A DNA stretch of 64,000 nucleotides, taken from positions 1,643,001 through 1,707,000 of the forward strand of contig NZ_CP062788.1 in assembly GCF_025136295.1 (NCBI RefSeq), given 5' to 3'. A program made the translations under genes and the position numbers. The DNA is from Aestuariispira ectoiniformans. GTDB taxonomy: Bacteria; Pseudomonadota; Alphaproteobacteria; UBA8366; Aestuariispiraceae. The notes beneath the pieces are model-generated. The model made no database searches and was not told the origin of the DNA. It was given only the letters and a program-made list of their open reading frames with translations. Shown here in pieces: positions 8,092-16,097 of the stretch; position 1 is the stretch's first letter, and each line of letters opens with the position of its first letter.

Positions 8092-10539
8092 TCAGGACTT
8101 CACCCGCAGGCTTTTCGGGTCATAAAGCGGGGACAGGCTGGCCCTGGCCGTAAAGCGCTGTCCGGCGACTTCGATTTCGAACGTCCCATCATCTACAAAG
8201 GCCTTGTCGATGATAGCCCCGTCCTGGCTGACATAGCCCAGGCCAATCGCGCTGCCGATGCTGTGCCCATAACTGCCGGAGGTCAGGCGTCCGACGATCT
8301 CGCCATTCCGCCAGATCGGCTCATCGTGGTAGAGCATGGGTGCCGTATCCTCCAACTGGAACTGGACCAGACGCCGGGTCAGGCCATCGGCCTTTTGTCG
8401 TTCCAGAACCTCGCGCCCGATGAAGGGGATATTGGTTTTCAATTTACAGGCAAAACCCAATCCCGCCTCCAGGGGTGTATCCTCGTCAGCAATATCATGA
8501 CCCCAGTGGCGGTAACCCTTCTCTGACCGAAGCGAGTCGATTGCATGGGTGCCACAAAGTTTCAGGTCGAAGGCCTTGCCAGCCTCCACGATGGCATCGA
8601 AGACATGGGTGGCAAACTCTGTAGGGATATACAGCTCCCAGCCCAATTCCCCGACGTATGTGATGCGATGGGCGCGGACCCGGGCCATGGCGAGGTCGAT
8701 TTCACGGGCCGTGCCGAAGGGGAAGGCCTCATTGCCGAGGTCGGTATCGGTTAACGTTTGCAGCAGGGCGCGGCTGTTCGGGCCCATGACACTGAGGACG
8801 GCTTCGCCGGAGGTTACATCGGTGACGGTGACAAAAGCATCGCCTGGAATATGGCGTTTCAGCCAGGTCAGGTCGCGGGTTGCAACCGCCGTGCCGGTGA
8901 CGACCAGATAGCGGTCATGGGCAAGGCGTGTGACGGTAAGGTCCGCTTCGATCCCGCCGCGCTCGTTCAGCCATTGGCTATAGACGATCCGGCCCACCGG
9001 CACGTCCACGTTATTTGCGCAGATAGTCTGCAGCACGGCCTCGGCGTCGCGGCCCTGGACCATAAATTTGGCGAAGCTGCTTTGATCGAACAGGCCCACA
9101 TTGTTGCGTACGGCCAGATGCTCGTCGCGCCAATGGGGGAACCAGCTTGCCTTGCCCCAGCTATAGTCATATTCCGGTTTTACACCATCTGGCGCAAACC
9201 AGCCCGGGCGCTCCCAACAAGCACTTTCGGCAAAGCAGGCCCCCTGCGCCGCCAACCGGTCGTGCAGTGGGGTTTTACGGATATTGCGGGCGGTTTCCGC
9301 CTGCAGATGCGGCCAATGCATGCCGTAGAGGCGGCCCAGGGATTCCGTTGAGCGTGTCTTGAGATAGCGTGGGTTAGCCTGGAAAGCGGCCATGCGGCGG
9401 ATGTCCACATCCCACAGATCCATGGGCGGATGGCCGTTGATGATCCATTCGGCGAGCGCCTTGCCTGCGCCGCCTGCGGACTGGAAGCCGGTGGAGTTGA
9501 AGCCCGCCGACACGTAGTAGTTTTTGAGATTGGGCGCTTCGCCCAGAAGGTAACGGTTATCCGGGGTGAAGCTTTCCGGGCCGTTGAAGAATTTCCGAAT
9601 GCCGACCGATTGCAGGGCGGGCACGCGCTGCATGGCCTGTTCAAGGATCGGCATGAAATGTTCCATGTCTTCCGGCAATTCGTCGAAACAGAAGTCTTCC
9701 GGAATACCGTCGGCCCCGCCCCAGGGCTTGGACCGGTATTCGAAGCCGCCGATCAGGAGCTTGCCGGTATCTTCCTTGTAATAGGTGCGGTCGTCGGGCA
9801 CGCGAAGGACGGGCAGGTCGCTTGGAACATCCGCCATGTCCTCTGTGATAATATAGAAATGCTCACAGCCATGCAGGGGAATATCAACGCCGCTCTTTCG
9901 ACCAAGTTCCCAGCCCCACAGGCCGCCGCAGTTGACCACATGGCGCGCCATGATGGTTCCCTGTTCCGTCTCGACGCCGACGGCGCGGTCGTCTTCGGTC
10001 AGGACATTGAGGACCTTTACGTTTTCCAGCAGTTGCGCGCCATACATACGCGCACCCTTGGCCAGCGCCGTGGTGGTGTCGATGGGGTTACCCTGCCCGT
10101 CACCGGGGATATAGATGCCGCCGACGGCATCGTCCACGTTCAACAGCGGCCAACGTTCTTTGGCCTCTTCCGCACGCAATTCCTGGATGTCCAGGCCGAA
10201 AGTACGGGCGGTGGACATCTGCCGGCGCAACTCCTCCATCCGGCCGTCATGGGTGGACACCGTGACTGAGCCGTTTTGTTTGATGCCTGTCGGTTGTCCG
10301 GTCTCCTCCTCCAACTGATAGTAGAGGTCCGCGGTGTAGCGGGCCAGCAGGGTCATGTTGAGGGAACTGCGCAATTGTCCGATCAGGCCCGCTGCATGCC
10401 AGGTCGTACCGCATGTCAGTTGCTTGCGTTCCAACAGGACCACATCCGATTGTCCCATTTTGGCGAGATGATAGGCGAGCGAGCAGCCGACAACGCCGCC
10501 CCCGATTATGACGACTTGTGCTTGCTTGGGCAGGCTCAT
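8092..10539 (-). CDS. FAD-dependent dehydrogenase, dimethylglycine/sarcosine dehydrogenase family
   Basis: 815 residues with the four-part layout of dimethylglycine and sarcosine dehydrogenases: an N-terminal DAO domain with the FAD motif IIGGGVVGCSLAYHL (about 11-25), the TWHAAGL sequence whose histidine carries covalent FAD in characterised relatives, a central FAO_M domain, and a GcvT-like folate-binding half with its C-terminal barrel. The family oxidatively demethylates N-methylated glycines and passes the one-carbon unit to tetrahydrofolate. The exact substrate is uncertain. It is divergent from a LysR regulator 102 bases away, which probably controls it. Confidence 0.9.
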   Translation of the reverse strand: MSLPKQAQVVIIGGGVVGCSLAYHLAKMGQSDVVLLERKQLTCGTTWHAAGLIGQLRSSLNMTLLARYTADLYYQLEEETGQPTGIKQNGSVTVSTHDGRMEELRRQMSTARTFGLDIQELRAEEAKERWPLLNVDDAVGGIYIPGDGQGNPIDTTTALAKGARMYGAQLLENVKVLNVLTEDDRAVGVETEQGTIMARHVVNCGGLWGWELGRKSGVDIPLHGCEHFYIITEDMADVPSDLPVLRVPDDRTYYKEDTGKLLIGGFEYRSKPWGGADGIPEDFCFDELPEDMEHFMPILEQAMQRVPALQSVGIRKFFNGPESFTPDNRYLLGEAPNLKNYYVSAGFNSTGFQSAGGAGKALAEWIINGHPPMDLWDVDIRRMAAFQANPRYLKTRSTESLGRLYGMHWPHLQAETARNIRKTPLHDRLAAQGACFAESACWERPGWFAPDGVKPEYDYSWGKASWFPHWRDEHLAVRNNVGLFDQSSFAKFMVQGRDAEAVLQTICANNVDVPVGRIVYSQWLNERGGIEADLTVTRLAHDRYLVVTGTAVATRDLTWLKRHIPGDAFVTVTDVTSGEAVLSVMGPNSRALLQTLTDTDLGNEAFPFGTAREIDLAMARVRAHRITYVGELGWELYIPTEFATHVFDAIVEAGKAFDLKLCGTHAIDSLRSEKGYRHWGHDIADEDTPLEAGLGFACKLKTNIPFIGREVLERQKADGLTRRLVQFQLEDTAPMLYHDEPIWRNGEIVGRLTSGSYGHSIGSAIGLGYVSQDGAIIDKAFVDDGTFEIEVAGQRFTARASLSPLYDPKSLRVKS

Positions 10540-10641
10540 GGCTGCGGCCTCTTCCTTCGGGTTGGTGATTGTTTGAAGGATACAGCCTTTGCCATATCAG
10601 CAACAAATCGATAAAAAAGATAAAACAAATAGGTCTAGACG

Positions 10642-11502
10642 ATGAATTATAAACGCCTGCAGGCCTTTCACACTGTGGCAACCCATGGCAGCTATACCAA
10701 GGCCTCTCAGGCCATGAATATTTCCCAGCCGACCCTGTCCGACCATATCCGTGCGTTGGAAGAAGAATATGGTGTCCGGCTGTTTCGTCCCAGGGGGCGG
10801 GGGATTGAATTAACCGCGCTTGGTGTGCGTTTGCTTGAGTGTACCCAGCGTCATGCCGTCATCGAGCAGGAGATGGATGGCGTTCTGCGCGCGGCCGGGT
10901 CGTTGACGACGGGCCGACTGATGGTCGGGGCCCCTGCACCGCACAATATTCTGCCTCTGCTGGGGCATTTCAGCCGCCAGTATCCGGGGATCGAGGTAAC
11001 ATTGACGCTGGGAAACGATCGCCAGTTGCGCCGTGATCTGGATGAGGGGCGGATCGACGTCGCCGTACAGTCGGAAGGTAGCCTCAGGGATAAGGATCAT
11101 CACGCGCTTCTGAAGCGTTCGGTCCATCGCGCCGTCGTGCCCGTCGGCGATCCATGGGCGCACAGAAAAAGCGTCACCATGGCGGAGTTGTGTTCGCGGC
11201 CCCTGATCCTGCGGGAAGAGGGGTCTTCAACGCGGGCGGCTCTTGAACAGGCGCTTGCGGATCGGGGGATGCGCCCGACGAGATTTATGGAAATCGGAAG
11301 TCGCGAAGGGGTGCGTGAGGCGGTGGCGGCAGGCTTTGGCGTTGGCATCATCGCGGATACCGAATTGGGGCATGATGACCGCCTTTGCGCCATCCGGATT
11401 CGCAATGCTTCACTGGCTGTATCTGAATACCTTGTGTGCAAAAAGGAGATTCAGGAAGACCGGATAATTGCGGCGCTTTATGCCGTATTGGCGACGGGGT
11501 AG
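10642..11502 (+). CDS. LysR-family transcriptional regulator
   Basis: 286 residues. The N-terminal winged helix-turn-helix (YKRLQAFHTVATHGSYTKAS, then ISQPTLSDHIRALEEEYGVRLF) is clear, followed by a periplasmic-binding-like effector domain. The sequence resembles the LysR regulators found beside aminoethylphosphonate catabolic genes, but no phosphonate genes are present here. Being divergent from the FAD/GcvT dehydrogenase, it most likely senses a methylated amine or glycine derivative and activates that gene. This role is inferred from position only. Confidence 0.88.
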   Translation: MNYKRLQAFHTVATHGSYTKASQAMNISQPTLSDHIRALEEEYGVRLFRPRGRGIELTALGVRLLECTQRHAVIEQEMDGVLRAAGSLTTGRLMVGAPAPHNILPLLGHFSRQYPGIEVTLTLGNDRQLRRDLDEGRIDVAVQSEGSLRDKDHHALLKRSVHRAVVPVGDPWAHRKSVTMAELCSRPLILREEGSSTRAALEQALADRGMRPTRFMEIGSREGVREAVAAGFGVGIIADTELGHDDRLCAIRIRNASLAVSEYLVCKKEIQEDRIIAALYAVLATG

Positions 11503-11555
11503 ATCGAAATTTTGAGTCTGAAATTTGTTTAAAAACAATTGTTTATTTTAAATTT

Positions 11556-11597
11556 GGCAAAGGCGTGTAAAAAAAATGTCACCTTTGCCATTTTTTT
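11556..11597 (+). terminator. Terminator-like hairpin after the LysR gene
   Basis: GGCAAAGG (11556-11563) pairs with CCTTTGCC (11582-11589) and is followed by A and seven T. The loop is long (18 nt, A-rich). It lies 53 bases past the LysR stop codon. Confidence 0.65.
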
Positions 11598-11882
11598 ACT
11601 TTGACGTCTCAATCAGGTGCGGCTAACGTTCGTTCCGCAGGTAAGCAAGTTGAACAGGGGAACGGAAAATCGGACGGGGGAAAAATCCGAATTCCGTATG
11701 TTCAAAAAAGGCTTGAGGGAGGGGTCGCTACGGCGACCCCTTTACTTCTTTCAGGGGATAGCCAGGGCGCCCCTCTTTCTCAAAATCCCAAGCTTTCGAA
11801 GTTTATTATCGGTTGAGCGTGAGCAAGACCGGCGTTACCTTTTCCGCAATGCGATAAAGAGAACAAGGGACGCTGGGGAGAC
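11598..11882 (+). promoter_or_regulatory. Structured leader region of metY
   Basis: About 285 bases with no gene. Three foldable blocks precede metY: a short stem TGCGG/CCGCA near 11617-11640; a larger one pairing ACGGAA with TTCCGT (about 11661-11697) with an inner CGGA/TCCG stem; and a strong hairpin GGGGTCGC-TACG-GCGACCCC at 11721-11740 followed by TTTACTTCTTTC. The order (folded aptamer-like domain, then terminator-like hairpin, then the gene 140 bases on) is that of an attenuator or riboswitch. I could not match it to SAM-II, SAM-I, cobalamin or SAM/SAH consensus from memory. Confidence 0.45.
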
Positions 11883-13184
11883 ATGGTCAAACCCGATTTT
11901 TTGAATTTCAATACGCTGGCGCTGCACGCGGGGCAGCAGCCGGACCCTGCCACAGGCGCGCGCGCCGTACCGATCTATCAGACCACATCCTATGTGTTCG
12001 ATAGTACGGAACATGCCGCCGCATTGTTCAACCTGGAACAGGCGGGCCACATTTATTCCCGTATTTCCAATCCCACCGTTGCGGTGCTGGAGGAAAGGCT
12101 GGCGGCCCTTGAAGGCGGTGTCGCTGCTATCTGCACGGCAAGCGGCCATGCGGCGCTGTTCCTCGGCATTTCCACATTGATGGGGCAGGGCGGCCATATT
12201 GTGGCGTCCCGGGCGCTTTATGGTGGCTCCATCAACCTGTTCACCCATACCCTGCCGCGCTTTGGGATCGAAACCACCTTTGTCGACCCGCGGGACCCGG
12301 AAGCCTTCAAGGCGGCGATCCGTCCGGAAACGCGGCTGGTCTTTGGTGAGTTGCTGGGCAATCCGGGGCTGGAAGTGCTGGATATCGAGGCCGTGTCCAA
12401 GGTTGCCCATGATGCCGGGGTGCCGTTGATGATCGATGCCACCTTCAACACGCCCTACCTCTGTAAGCCATTTGATTATGGTGCGGATTTCACGGTTCAC
12501 TCGGCCACCAAATGGCTGGGCGGGCATGGTGTTGCCATGGGCGGTGTACTGGTGGATTCCGGTCGCTTCGACTGGTTCGCCAATGACAAGTTCCCGACCA
12601 TGACGGAACCCTATGCCGGCTATCACGGTATCGTCTTTGCGGAAGAATACGGCCCTGCCGGTTTCATCATGCGGGCGCGTGCGGAAGGCCTACGCGATTT
12701 CGGTGCGGCGATGAGCCCGGCCAATGCCTTCTATCTGTTGCAGGGGATCGAGACCCTTCCGGTGCGTATGGACCGCCACGTGTCGAACGCGGCGAAGATT
12801 GCGGAATTCCTGGCCGGTCATGAAACGGTCGCCTGGGTGAACTATCCGGGGCTGGAAAGCCATCCGGATCACAAACTGGCACAGAAATATCTGCCGAAGG
12901 GGCCGGGCTCCGTTCTATCCTTCGGTGTGAAGGGTGGCCGCAAGGCGGGTGCCAAATTCATTGAAAGCCTGAAGGTCTTCAGTCATCTCGCCAATGTGGG
13001 CGACGCGAAATCGCTTGTCCTGCATCCGGCCAGCACCACCCATCAACAGCTTTCCGCTGAACAGTTGACGGCAGCCGGTATCGGTGAAGACCTGATCCGC
13101 ATGTCCGTCGGTCTGGAAGATGTGGATGACCTGATTGTTGATTTGAGCAAGGCCCTGCGGGCCGCATCGAAGGTGGCCGGCTGA
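11883..13184 (+). CDS. metY: O-acetylhomoserine sulfhydrylase / aminocarboxypropyltransferase
   Basis: 433 residues of the Cys/Met metabolism PLP family. The N-terminal FNTLALHAGQQPDPATGARA and PIYQTTSYVFDSTEHAA are the family signature and the PLP lysine is in HSATKWLGGHG. Length and the long C-terminal half (YPGLESHPDH) fit the MetY branch, which makes homocysteine from O-acetylhomoserine and sulfide, rather than the shorter cystathionine enzymes. The ATG follows GCTGGGGAG. Its stop codon overlaps the start of the next gene (ATGA-type overlap at 13182-13186), so the hydrolase is translationally coupled. A structured leader precedes it. Confidence 0.93.
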   Translation: MVKPDFLNFNTLALHAGQQPDPATGARAVPIYQTTSYVFDSTEHAAALFNLEQAGHIYSRISNPTVAVLEERLAALEGGVAAICTASGHAALFLGISTLMGQGGHIVASRALYGGSINLFTHTLPRFGIETTFVDPRDPEAFKAAIRPETRLVFGELLGNPGLEVLDIEAVSKVAHDAGVPLMIDATFNTPYLCKPFDYGADFTVHSATKWLGGHGVAMGGVLVDSGRFDWFANDKFPTMTEPYAGYHGIVFAEEYGPAGFIMRARAEGLRDFGAAMSPANAFYLLQGIETLPVRMDRHVSNAAKIAEFLAGHETVAWVNYPGLESHPDHKLAQKYLPKGPGSVLSFGVKGGRKAGAKFIESLKVFSHLANVGDAKSLVLHPASTTHQQLSAEQLTAAGIGEDLIRMSVGLEDVDDLIVDLSKALRAASKVAG

Positions 13185-13999
13185 TGGAATTCACGGTTAA
13201 CAATACGAAAATTTTCGCCAATACGGGCGGGAATGAATTTGACGCGTCCAAACCGGTGATCATCCTGGTGCATGGCGCGGGCATGGATCATACGGTTTGG
13301 GGCGCGCAGTCCCGCTATTTGGCAAATCAGGGCTTTTCCGTCCTGTCGATCGACCTGCCCGGTCACGGCAGAAGCGGCGGTGAGGTGCCGACCTCCATCG
13401 ACGCGCTGGGGGATTTCCTGGCCGATCTTATTAAGGTATCCGGTGCGGATAAGGCTGTCCTTGTCGGGCATTCCATGGGGGCACTGGCCTGTTTGCAGGC
13501 CGCTGCTGTCCATCCGGATCAGGTCAGCGGTCTCGTGCTGTGCGGCGTGGCGGCGGAAATGCCCGTCCATCCCGACCTGCTGGCATTGGCGGAGGCCAAT
13601 GACATCCGTGCGGCAGAGCTTATCGCCTCCTGGGGGCATGGCAGTGCGGCACAGAAGGGCGGCAATGTGGCGCACGGCGTCTGGATGGTCGGTGCGGCGG
13701 TGCGGCTGCTGGAGAAATCCCCGCCGGGGTCTCTGGCGAAGGACCTTGCGGCTTGTGACGCTTATAAAATTGCGGTGGAACAAGCGGGCAAGGTCAAATG
13801 CCCGACCCTGTTGCTGATGGCGGCAGAGGACAAGATGAGCCCGGTCAAGGTAGCAGCCCCGCTTTTGGAGGCGATCAAGGATGTGGAGCAGCATGTTATC
13901 AGCGGCAGCGGCCATATGATGATGCTGGAAGCACCGGAAATCGTGCGGCAGACCCTGAGGGATTTCGCCCGGGGTGTTTCGGCAAAACAGGCGGTGTAA
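13184..13999 (+). CDS. Alpha/beta hydrolase
   Basis: 271 residues with the full alpha/beta-hydrolase set: oxyanion HG at 30-31, DLPGHGRSGG near 58-66, nucleophile serine 97 in GHSMG, and a late histidine in GSGHMMMLEAPE. The substrate is not evident. It begins on the last base of metY and is followed after two bases by a thioesterase, so the three form an operon. Position suggests it could act on an ester such as an acyl-homoserine side product, but that is only a guess. Confidence 0.88.
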   Translation: MEFTVNNTKIFANTGGNEFDASKPVIILVHGAGMDHTVWGAQSRYLANQGFSVLSIDLPGHGRSGGEVPTSIDALGDFLADLIKVSGADKAVLVGHSMGALACLQAAAVHPDQVSGLVLCGVAAEMPVHPDLLALAEANDIRAAELIASWGHGSAAQKGGNVAHGVWMVGAAVRLLEKSPPGSLAKDLAACDAYKIAVEQAGKVKCPTLLLMAAEDKMSPVKVAAPLLEAIKDVEQHVISGSGHMMMLEAPEIVRQTLRDFARGVSAKQAV

Positions 14000-14001
14000 A
14001 C

Positions 14002-14442
14002 GTGACTGCGGTGGACCGGCCAAGGCGTGAGGATTTCCCGCATATCCGGGAAATACCGACCCGCTGGATGGACAATGACGTTTATGGTCACGTGAATAAT
14101 GTGACCTATTATTCTTTCTTCGACACGGTGGTAAACCGGCATCTGATTGATGAGGCGGGGTTGAACCCCGCCGCCAGCCGCGAGATCGGCCTGGTGGTGG
14201 AAACGCAATGCCAGTACTTCCGTGAGCTTTCCTTCCCCGAAGTGATCGAGGCAGCCATGCGGGTCACCAAACTGGGCCGGACCAGCGTCATCTATGAGAT
14301 TGGCCTGTTCAAAAAAGGTGAGGACGACATCGCCGCCTTCGGCCATTTCGTCCATGTCTATGTGGACCGCGAGACGCGCCGCCCGGTTGAGCTGCCGGAA
14401 CGGGTGCGGACCGCTTTGCAGCCGCTGGTCACTCACGGCTAA
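14002..14442 (+). CDS. Acyl-CoA thioesterase, 4HBT hotdog family
   Basis: 146 residues from a GTG start two bases after the hydrolase stop. The hot-dog signature TRWMDNDVYGHVNNVTYYSFFDT has the catalytic aspartate of the 4-hydroxybenzoyl-CoA/YbgC-type thioesterases. These cytosolic enzymes cleave acyl-CoA thioesters. The reading frame continues upstream into the hydrolase gene, but the GTG placement gives family length and operon spacing. Its last codons lie within the first of two 20-bp direct repeats that flank the following islet. Confidence 0.85.
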   Translation: MTAVDRPRREDFPHIREIPTRWMDNDVYGHVNNVTYYSFFDTVVNRHLIDEAGLNPAASREIGLVVETQCQYFRELSFPEVIEAAMRVTKLGRTSVIYEIGLFKKGEDDIAAFGHFVHVYVDRETRRPVELPERVRTALQPLVTHG

Positions 14443-14476
14443 AGGACGGAAAACCCAAAGGGATAACAGAGACTGG

Positions 14477-14496
14477 ATGCCCATCCGCGTGGGCAT
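14477..14496 (+). terminator. Hairpin after the thioesterase gene
   Basis: ATGCCCA pairs with TGGGCAT around TCCGCG, 35 bases past the stop codon. There is no T-run, so it is a weak terminator or a 3'-end stabiliser. Confidence 0.35.
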
Positions 14497-14531
14497 GAGC
14501 GAGGGCTGTTGCTTGATCCTTCACCCGGCGG

Positions 14532-14625
14532 GTCCCGGCCCGCGCCGGGATGAGCGGTGTTCTTTTGTTATATGTCATTCACTTCTCTTTCCCTTACCCC
14601 GTTCGTCCCGGCACAAGCCGGGATC
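14532..14625. repeat. REP-like palindromes, inverted pair
   Basis: Copy a at 14532-14557 (GTCCCGG..CGCCGGGATGAGCGG) and copy b at 14598-14625 in the opposite orientation (CCGTTCGTCCCGG..GCCGGGATC). Each is an imperfect palindrome with a CCCGGC/GCCGGG core and an asymmetric GA-GCGG end. Five more copies occur in the window. Confidence 0.7.
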
Positions 14626-14647
14626 TCGTGCAAGCTGCGCTGGCTCA

Positions 14648-14942
14648 CTACAAGTCTTCTGCCAGTTCACGCCAATCCGGGTTCATGTCTTCAATCAGCT
14701 TAATCTTCCAGCAGCGCTTCCAGTTATTGATCCGACGTTCGCGGGTTAAGGCACTTTCGCGCGAGGGGGGGCATACCAGACCAGCCGTTCACAGTTATAC
14801 TTGTCTGTGAACCCGCCAAGAATATGGTTGCGATGCATCCAGGCGCGCCGGATGAGATCATCCGTCATTCCGATATAGAGCACACCACCGCGCCTGTTGG
14901 TCATGATGTAAACGAAGAAAGCGACCGGCCTATTCTCCCCAT
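14648..14942 (-). pseudogene. GIY-YIG endonuclease, frameshifted
   Basis: Reading the minus strand gives FFVYIMTNRRGGVLYIGMTD then DLIRRAWMHR and, at the end, NNWKRCWKIKLIEDMNPDW and RELAEDL, which is an almost complete URI/GIY-YIG family protein (GIY-YIG as VYI and YIG, catalytic Arg in IRR). The frame has no start: it meets a TGA upstream of the domain, while the only suitable ATG (14942) is in another frame and would join after seven codons if one base were restored. A single-base deletion near 14921 is the simplest reading. REP-like palindromes flank it. Confidence 0.7.
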
Positions 14943-14978
14943 GTGGGCTTATCCTATCTCAGATGCGAGTTGCATAAG

Positions 14979-15092
14979 ATCCCGGCCTACGCCGGGACGA
15001 ACGGGGATTATGAAAGGTTTTGGTGAAGGAAATTAGATAAGGGGCCATCGCCCCATTGCGTAAAAGATCCCGACCTGCGCCGGGACGAGCGG
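14979..15092. repeat. REP-like palindromes, direct pair
   Basis: Copy c at 14979-15005 (ATCCCGGCCTACGCCGGGAC + GAACGGG) and copy d at 15066-15092 (ATCCCGACCTGCGCCGGGAC + GAGCGG), same orientation as copy a. Between them is a short A/T-rich spacer without a gene. Confidence 0.7.
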
Positions 15093-15210
15093 AGGTCATG
15101 AAATAACTTGGTGGGAAACAGTGGGGCTATGCCCTTTTATGGGTATGATGACGTGGATATGTGGGTTTGAACGGGGTTGTGTGTTGTCTTCTCGATATCG
15201 ACAACTTTCC

Positions 15211-15237
15211 CGTTCGTCCCGGCGAAAGCCGGGATAT
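15211..15237. repeat. REP-like palindrome
   Basis: Copy e, CGTTCGTCCCGGCGAAAGCC + GGGATAT, opposite in orientation to copies c and d. Spaces around it (15093-15252) hold nothing else I can recognise. Confidence 0.65.
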
Positions 15238-15261
15238 CGGACAGGATTTTGCCACTCACAG

Positions 15262-15289
15262 CTAAAGGACGGGTGAACCCGTCCTTTAG
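15262..15289 (-). terminator. 13-bp perfect hairpin after ahpD
   Basis: CTAAAGGACGGGT and ACCCGTCCTTTAG form a perfect 13-bp stem with a two-base middle. It is 28 bases past the ahpD stop and probably ends that operon; it lacks a long T-run. Its left arm is part of the 20-bp direct repeat also found at the thioesterase stop. Confidence 0.6.
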
Positions 15290-15316
15290 GGAGTTGAACC
15301 TTGTGTGGGCCTGTGT

Positions 15317-15850
15317 TTAGGCGGCCATGGCGTCTTCGCCATCCAGCACGGCTGCAACCGCGTGGATGATGGAGGCAATTTTGACAGCAGCCTGGATTTC
15401 CGATCCGGTGAGACCGGCCTTGCGCAGTTCGATCTCATGGCTGTCGATGCACATACCACAGCCGTTTACGGCGGATACTGCCAGCGAATAAAGCTCGAAA
15501 TCGGCTTTTTCGACGCCCGGATTGGCCATCACATTCATGCGCAGGCGCGGCGGCATGGTTTGGTACTCCTTCTCGGAGGCCAGATGGATGAAGCGATAGT
15601 AGATATTGTTCATCCCCATGACGGCGGCGGCGGCCTTTGCAGCATTTGCCGCGTCCTCGGACAGATGCGGCAGGGCCTCATCGGAAATCGCGCGGATAAC
15701 CTCCTTGTTGCGGCTGGCGAGCGCCGAAGCCAACAGGGTGCCGTAAAGCTGCTGCTCGGTCAGTGCGGTTTCTTTTGCCGCCGAGGACAGGTTCAGGCGA
15801 ATGTCCTTGGCGTAATCCGGGATACGGCTTTTCAATGCGTCAATGCTCAT
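15317..15850 (-). CDS. ahpD: Alkyl hydroperoxide reductase AhpD-like protein
   Basis: 177 residues of the carboxymuconolactone decarboxylase/AhpD fold. The catalytic CGMC pair is C131 and C134, with H138 three residues on and E120-like acidic residue in [14 protein letters not shown], matching AhpD, a thiol peroxidase that also supplies electrons to AhpC. It overlaps the 51-codon ORF by ATGA at 15847-15850 and lies in a grxC-ahpC-ORF-ahpD run divergent from oxyR, so peroxide induction is expected. Confidence 0.92.
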   Translation of the reverse strand: MSIDALKSRIPDYAKDIRLNLSSAAKETALTEQQLYGTLLASALASRNKEVIRAISDEALPHLSEDAANAAKAAAAVMGMNNIYYRFIHLASEKEYQTMPPRLRMNVMANPGVEKADFELYSLAVSAVNGCGMCIDSHEIELRKAGLTGSEIQAAVKIASIIHAVAAVLDGEDAMAA

Positions 15851-16002
15851 GATGACGGCTCCTTAACATTCTTCTGTTCTTTGAAGGCTTGGGCACAGGC
15901 GAGGTCACTGCTGCAGGCTTTGACCCTTGTGCGTTTATCTCGGAAGTGCCAGGCCCGGACGTTCAACTCGGTTAATGCGGTCAGGGTATCGTGATTACGC
16001 AT
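15847..16002 (-). CDS. Small uncharacterised protein in the ahpC-ahpD operon (51 aa)
   Basis: A 51-codon ORF starting [20 protein letters not shown] and ending VKEPSS. Its ATG is preceded at five bases by a perfect AGGAGG, the best Shine-Dalgarno site in the neighbourhood, and its TGA overlaps the ahpD ATG, so it is placed to couple ahpD translation. It has two cysteines, C30 and C36 ([11 protein letters not shown]), no membrane segment and a basic middle (RDKRTRVK). I recognise no family. It could be a redox-sensitive small protein or merely a leader ORF for ahpD. Confidence 0.7.
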   Translation of the reverse strand: MRNHDTLTALTELNVRAWHFRDKRTRVKACSSDLACAQAFKEQKNVKEPSS

Positions 16003-16051
16003 GGCATCCTCCTATTCAATTGTTGAACCCATTTGAAGACCGGGAGGGTTG

Positions 16052-16079
16052 GGGCCACCACCGGGGGAGTGGTGATGGC
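16052..16079 (-). promoter_or_regulatory. Hairpin between ahpC and the small ORF
   Basis: GGCCA-ending and TGGCC-beginning arms around a G-rich loop form a GC-rich hairpin 20 bases past the ahpC stop, with no T-run. It may cause partial termination or 3'-end processing, giving more ahpC than ahpD message. Confidence 0.4.
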
Positions 16080-16097
16080 CCGCCCGGGTGTTGGCTG

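Larger units (their letters stand above)
14430..15272. repeat. 20-bp direct repeats bounding an ~820-bp islet
   Basis: CACTCACGGCTAAAGGACGG at 14430-14449 recurs with one change (G to A) at 15253-15272. The first copy holds the thioesterase stop codon; the second forms the left arm of a perfect terminator hairpin. Between them there is only a broken GIY-YIG gene and palindromic repeats. The layout looks like an insertion or a local duplication at the 3' end of the thioesterase operon. Confidence 0.6.

Noticed and set aside
11598-11745. SAM-II riboswitch before metY
   Set aside because: The GCUAAA(A/G)-G-GG 3' element and pseudoknot layout of SAM-II were not found.
13798-14001. Upstream extension of the thioesterase into the hydrolase gene
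   Set aside because: The frame is open but the added sequence is the shadow of the hydrolase; the GTG at 14002 gives family length.
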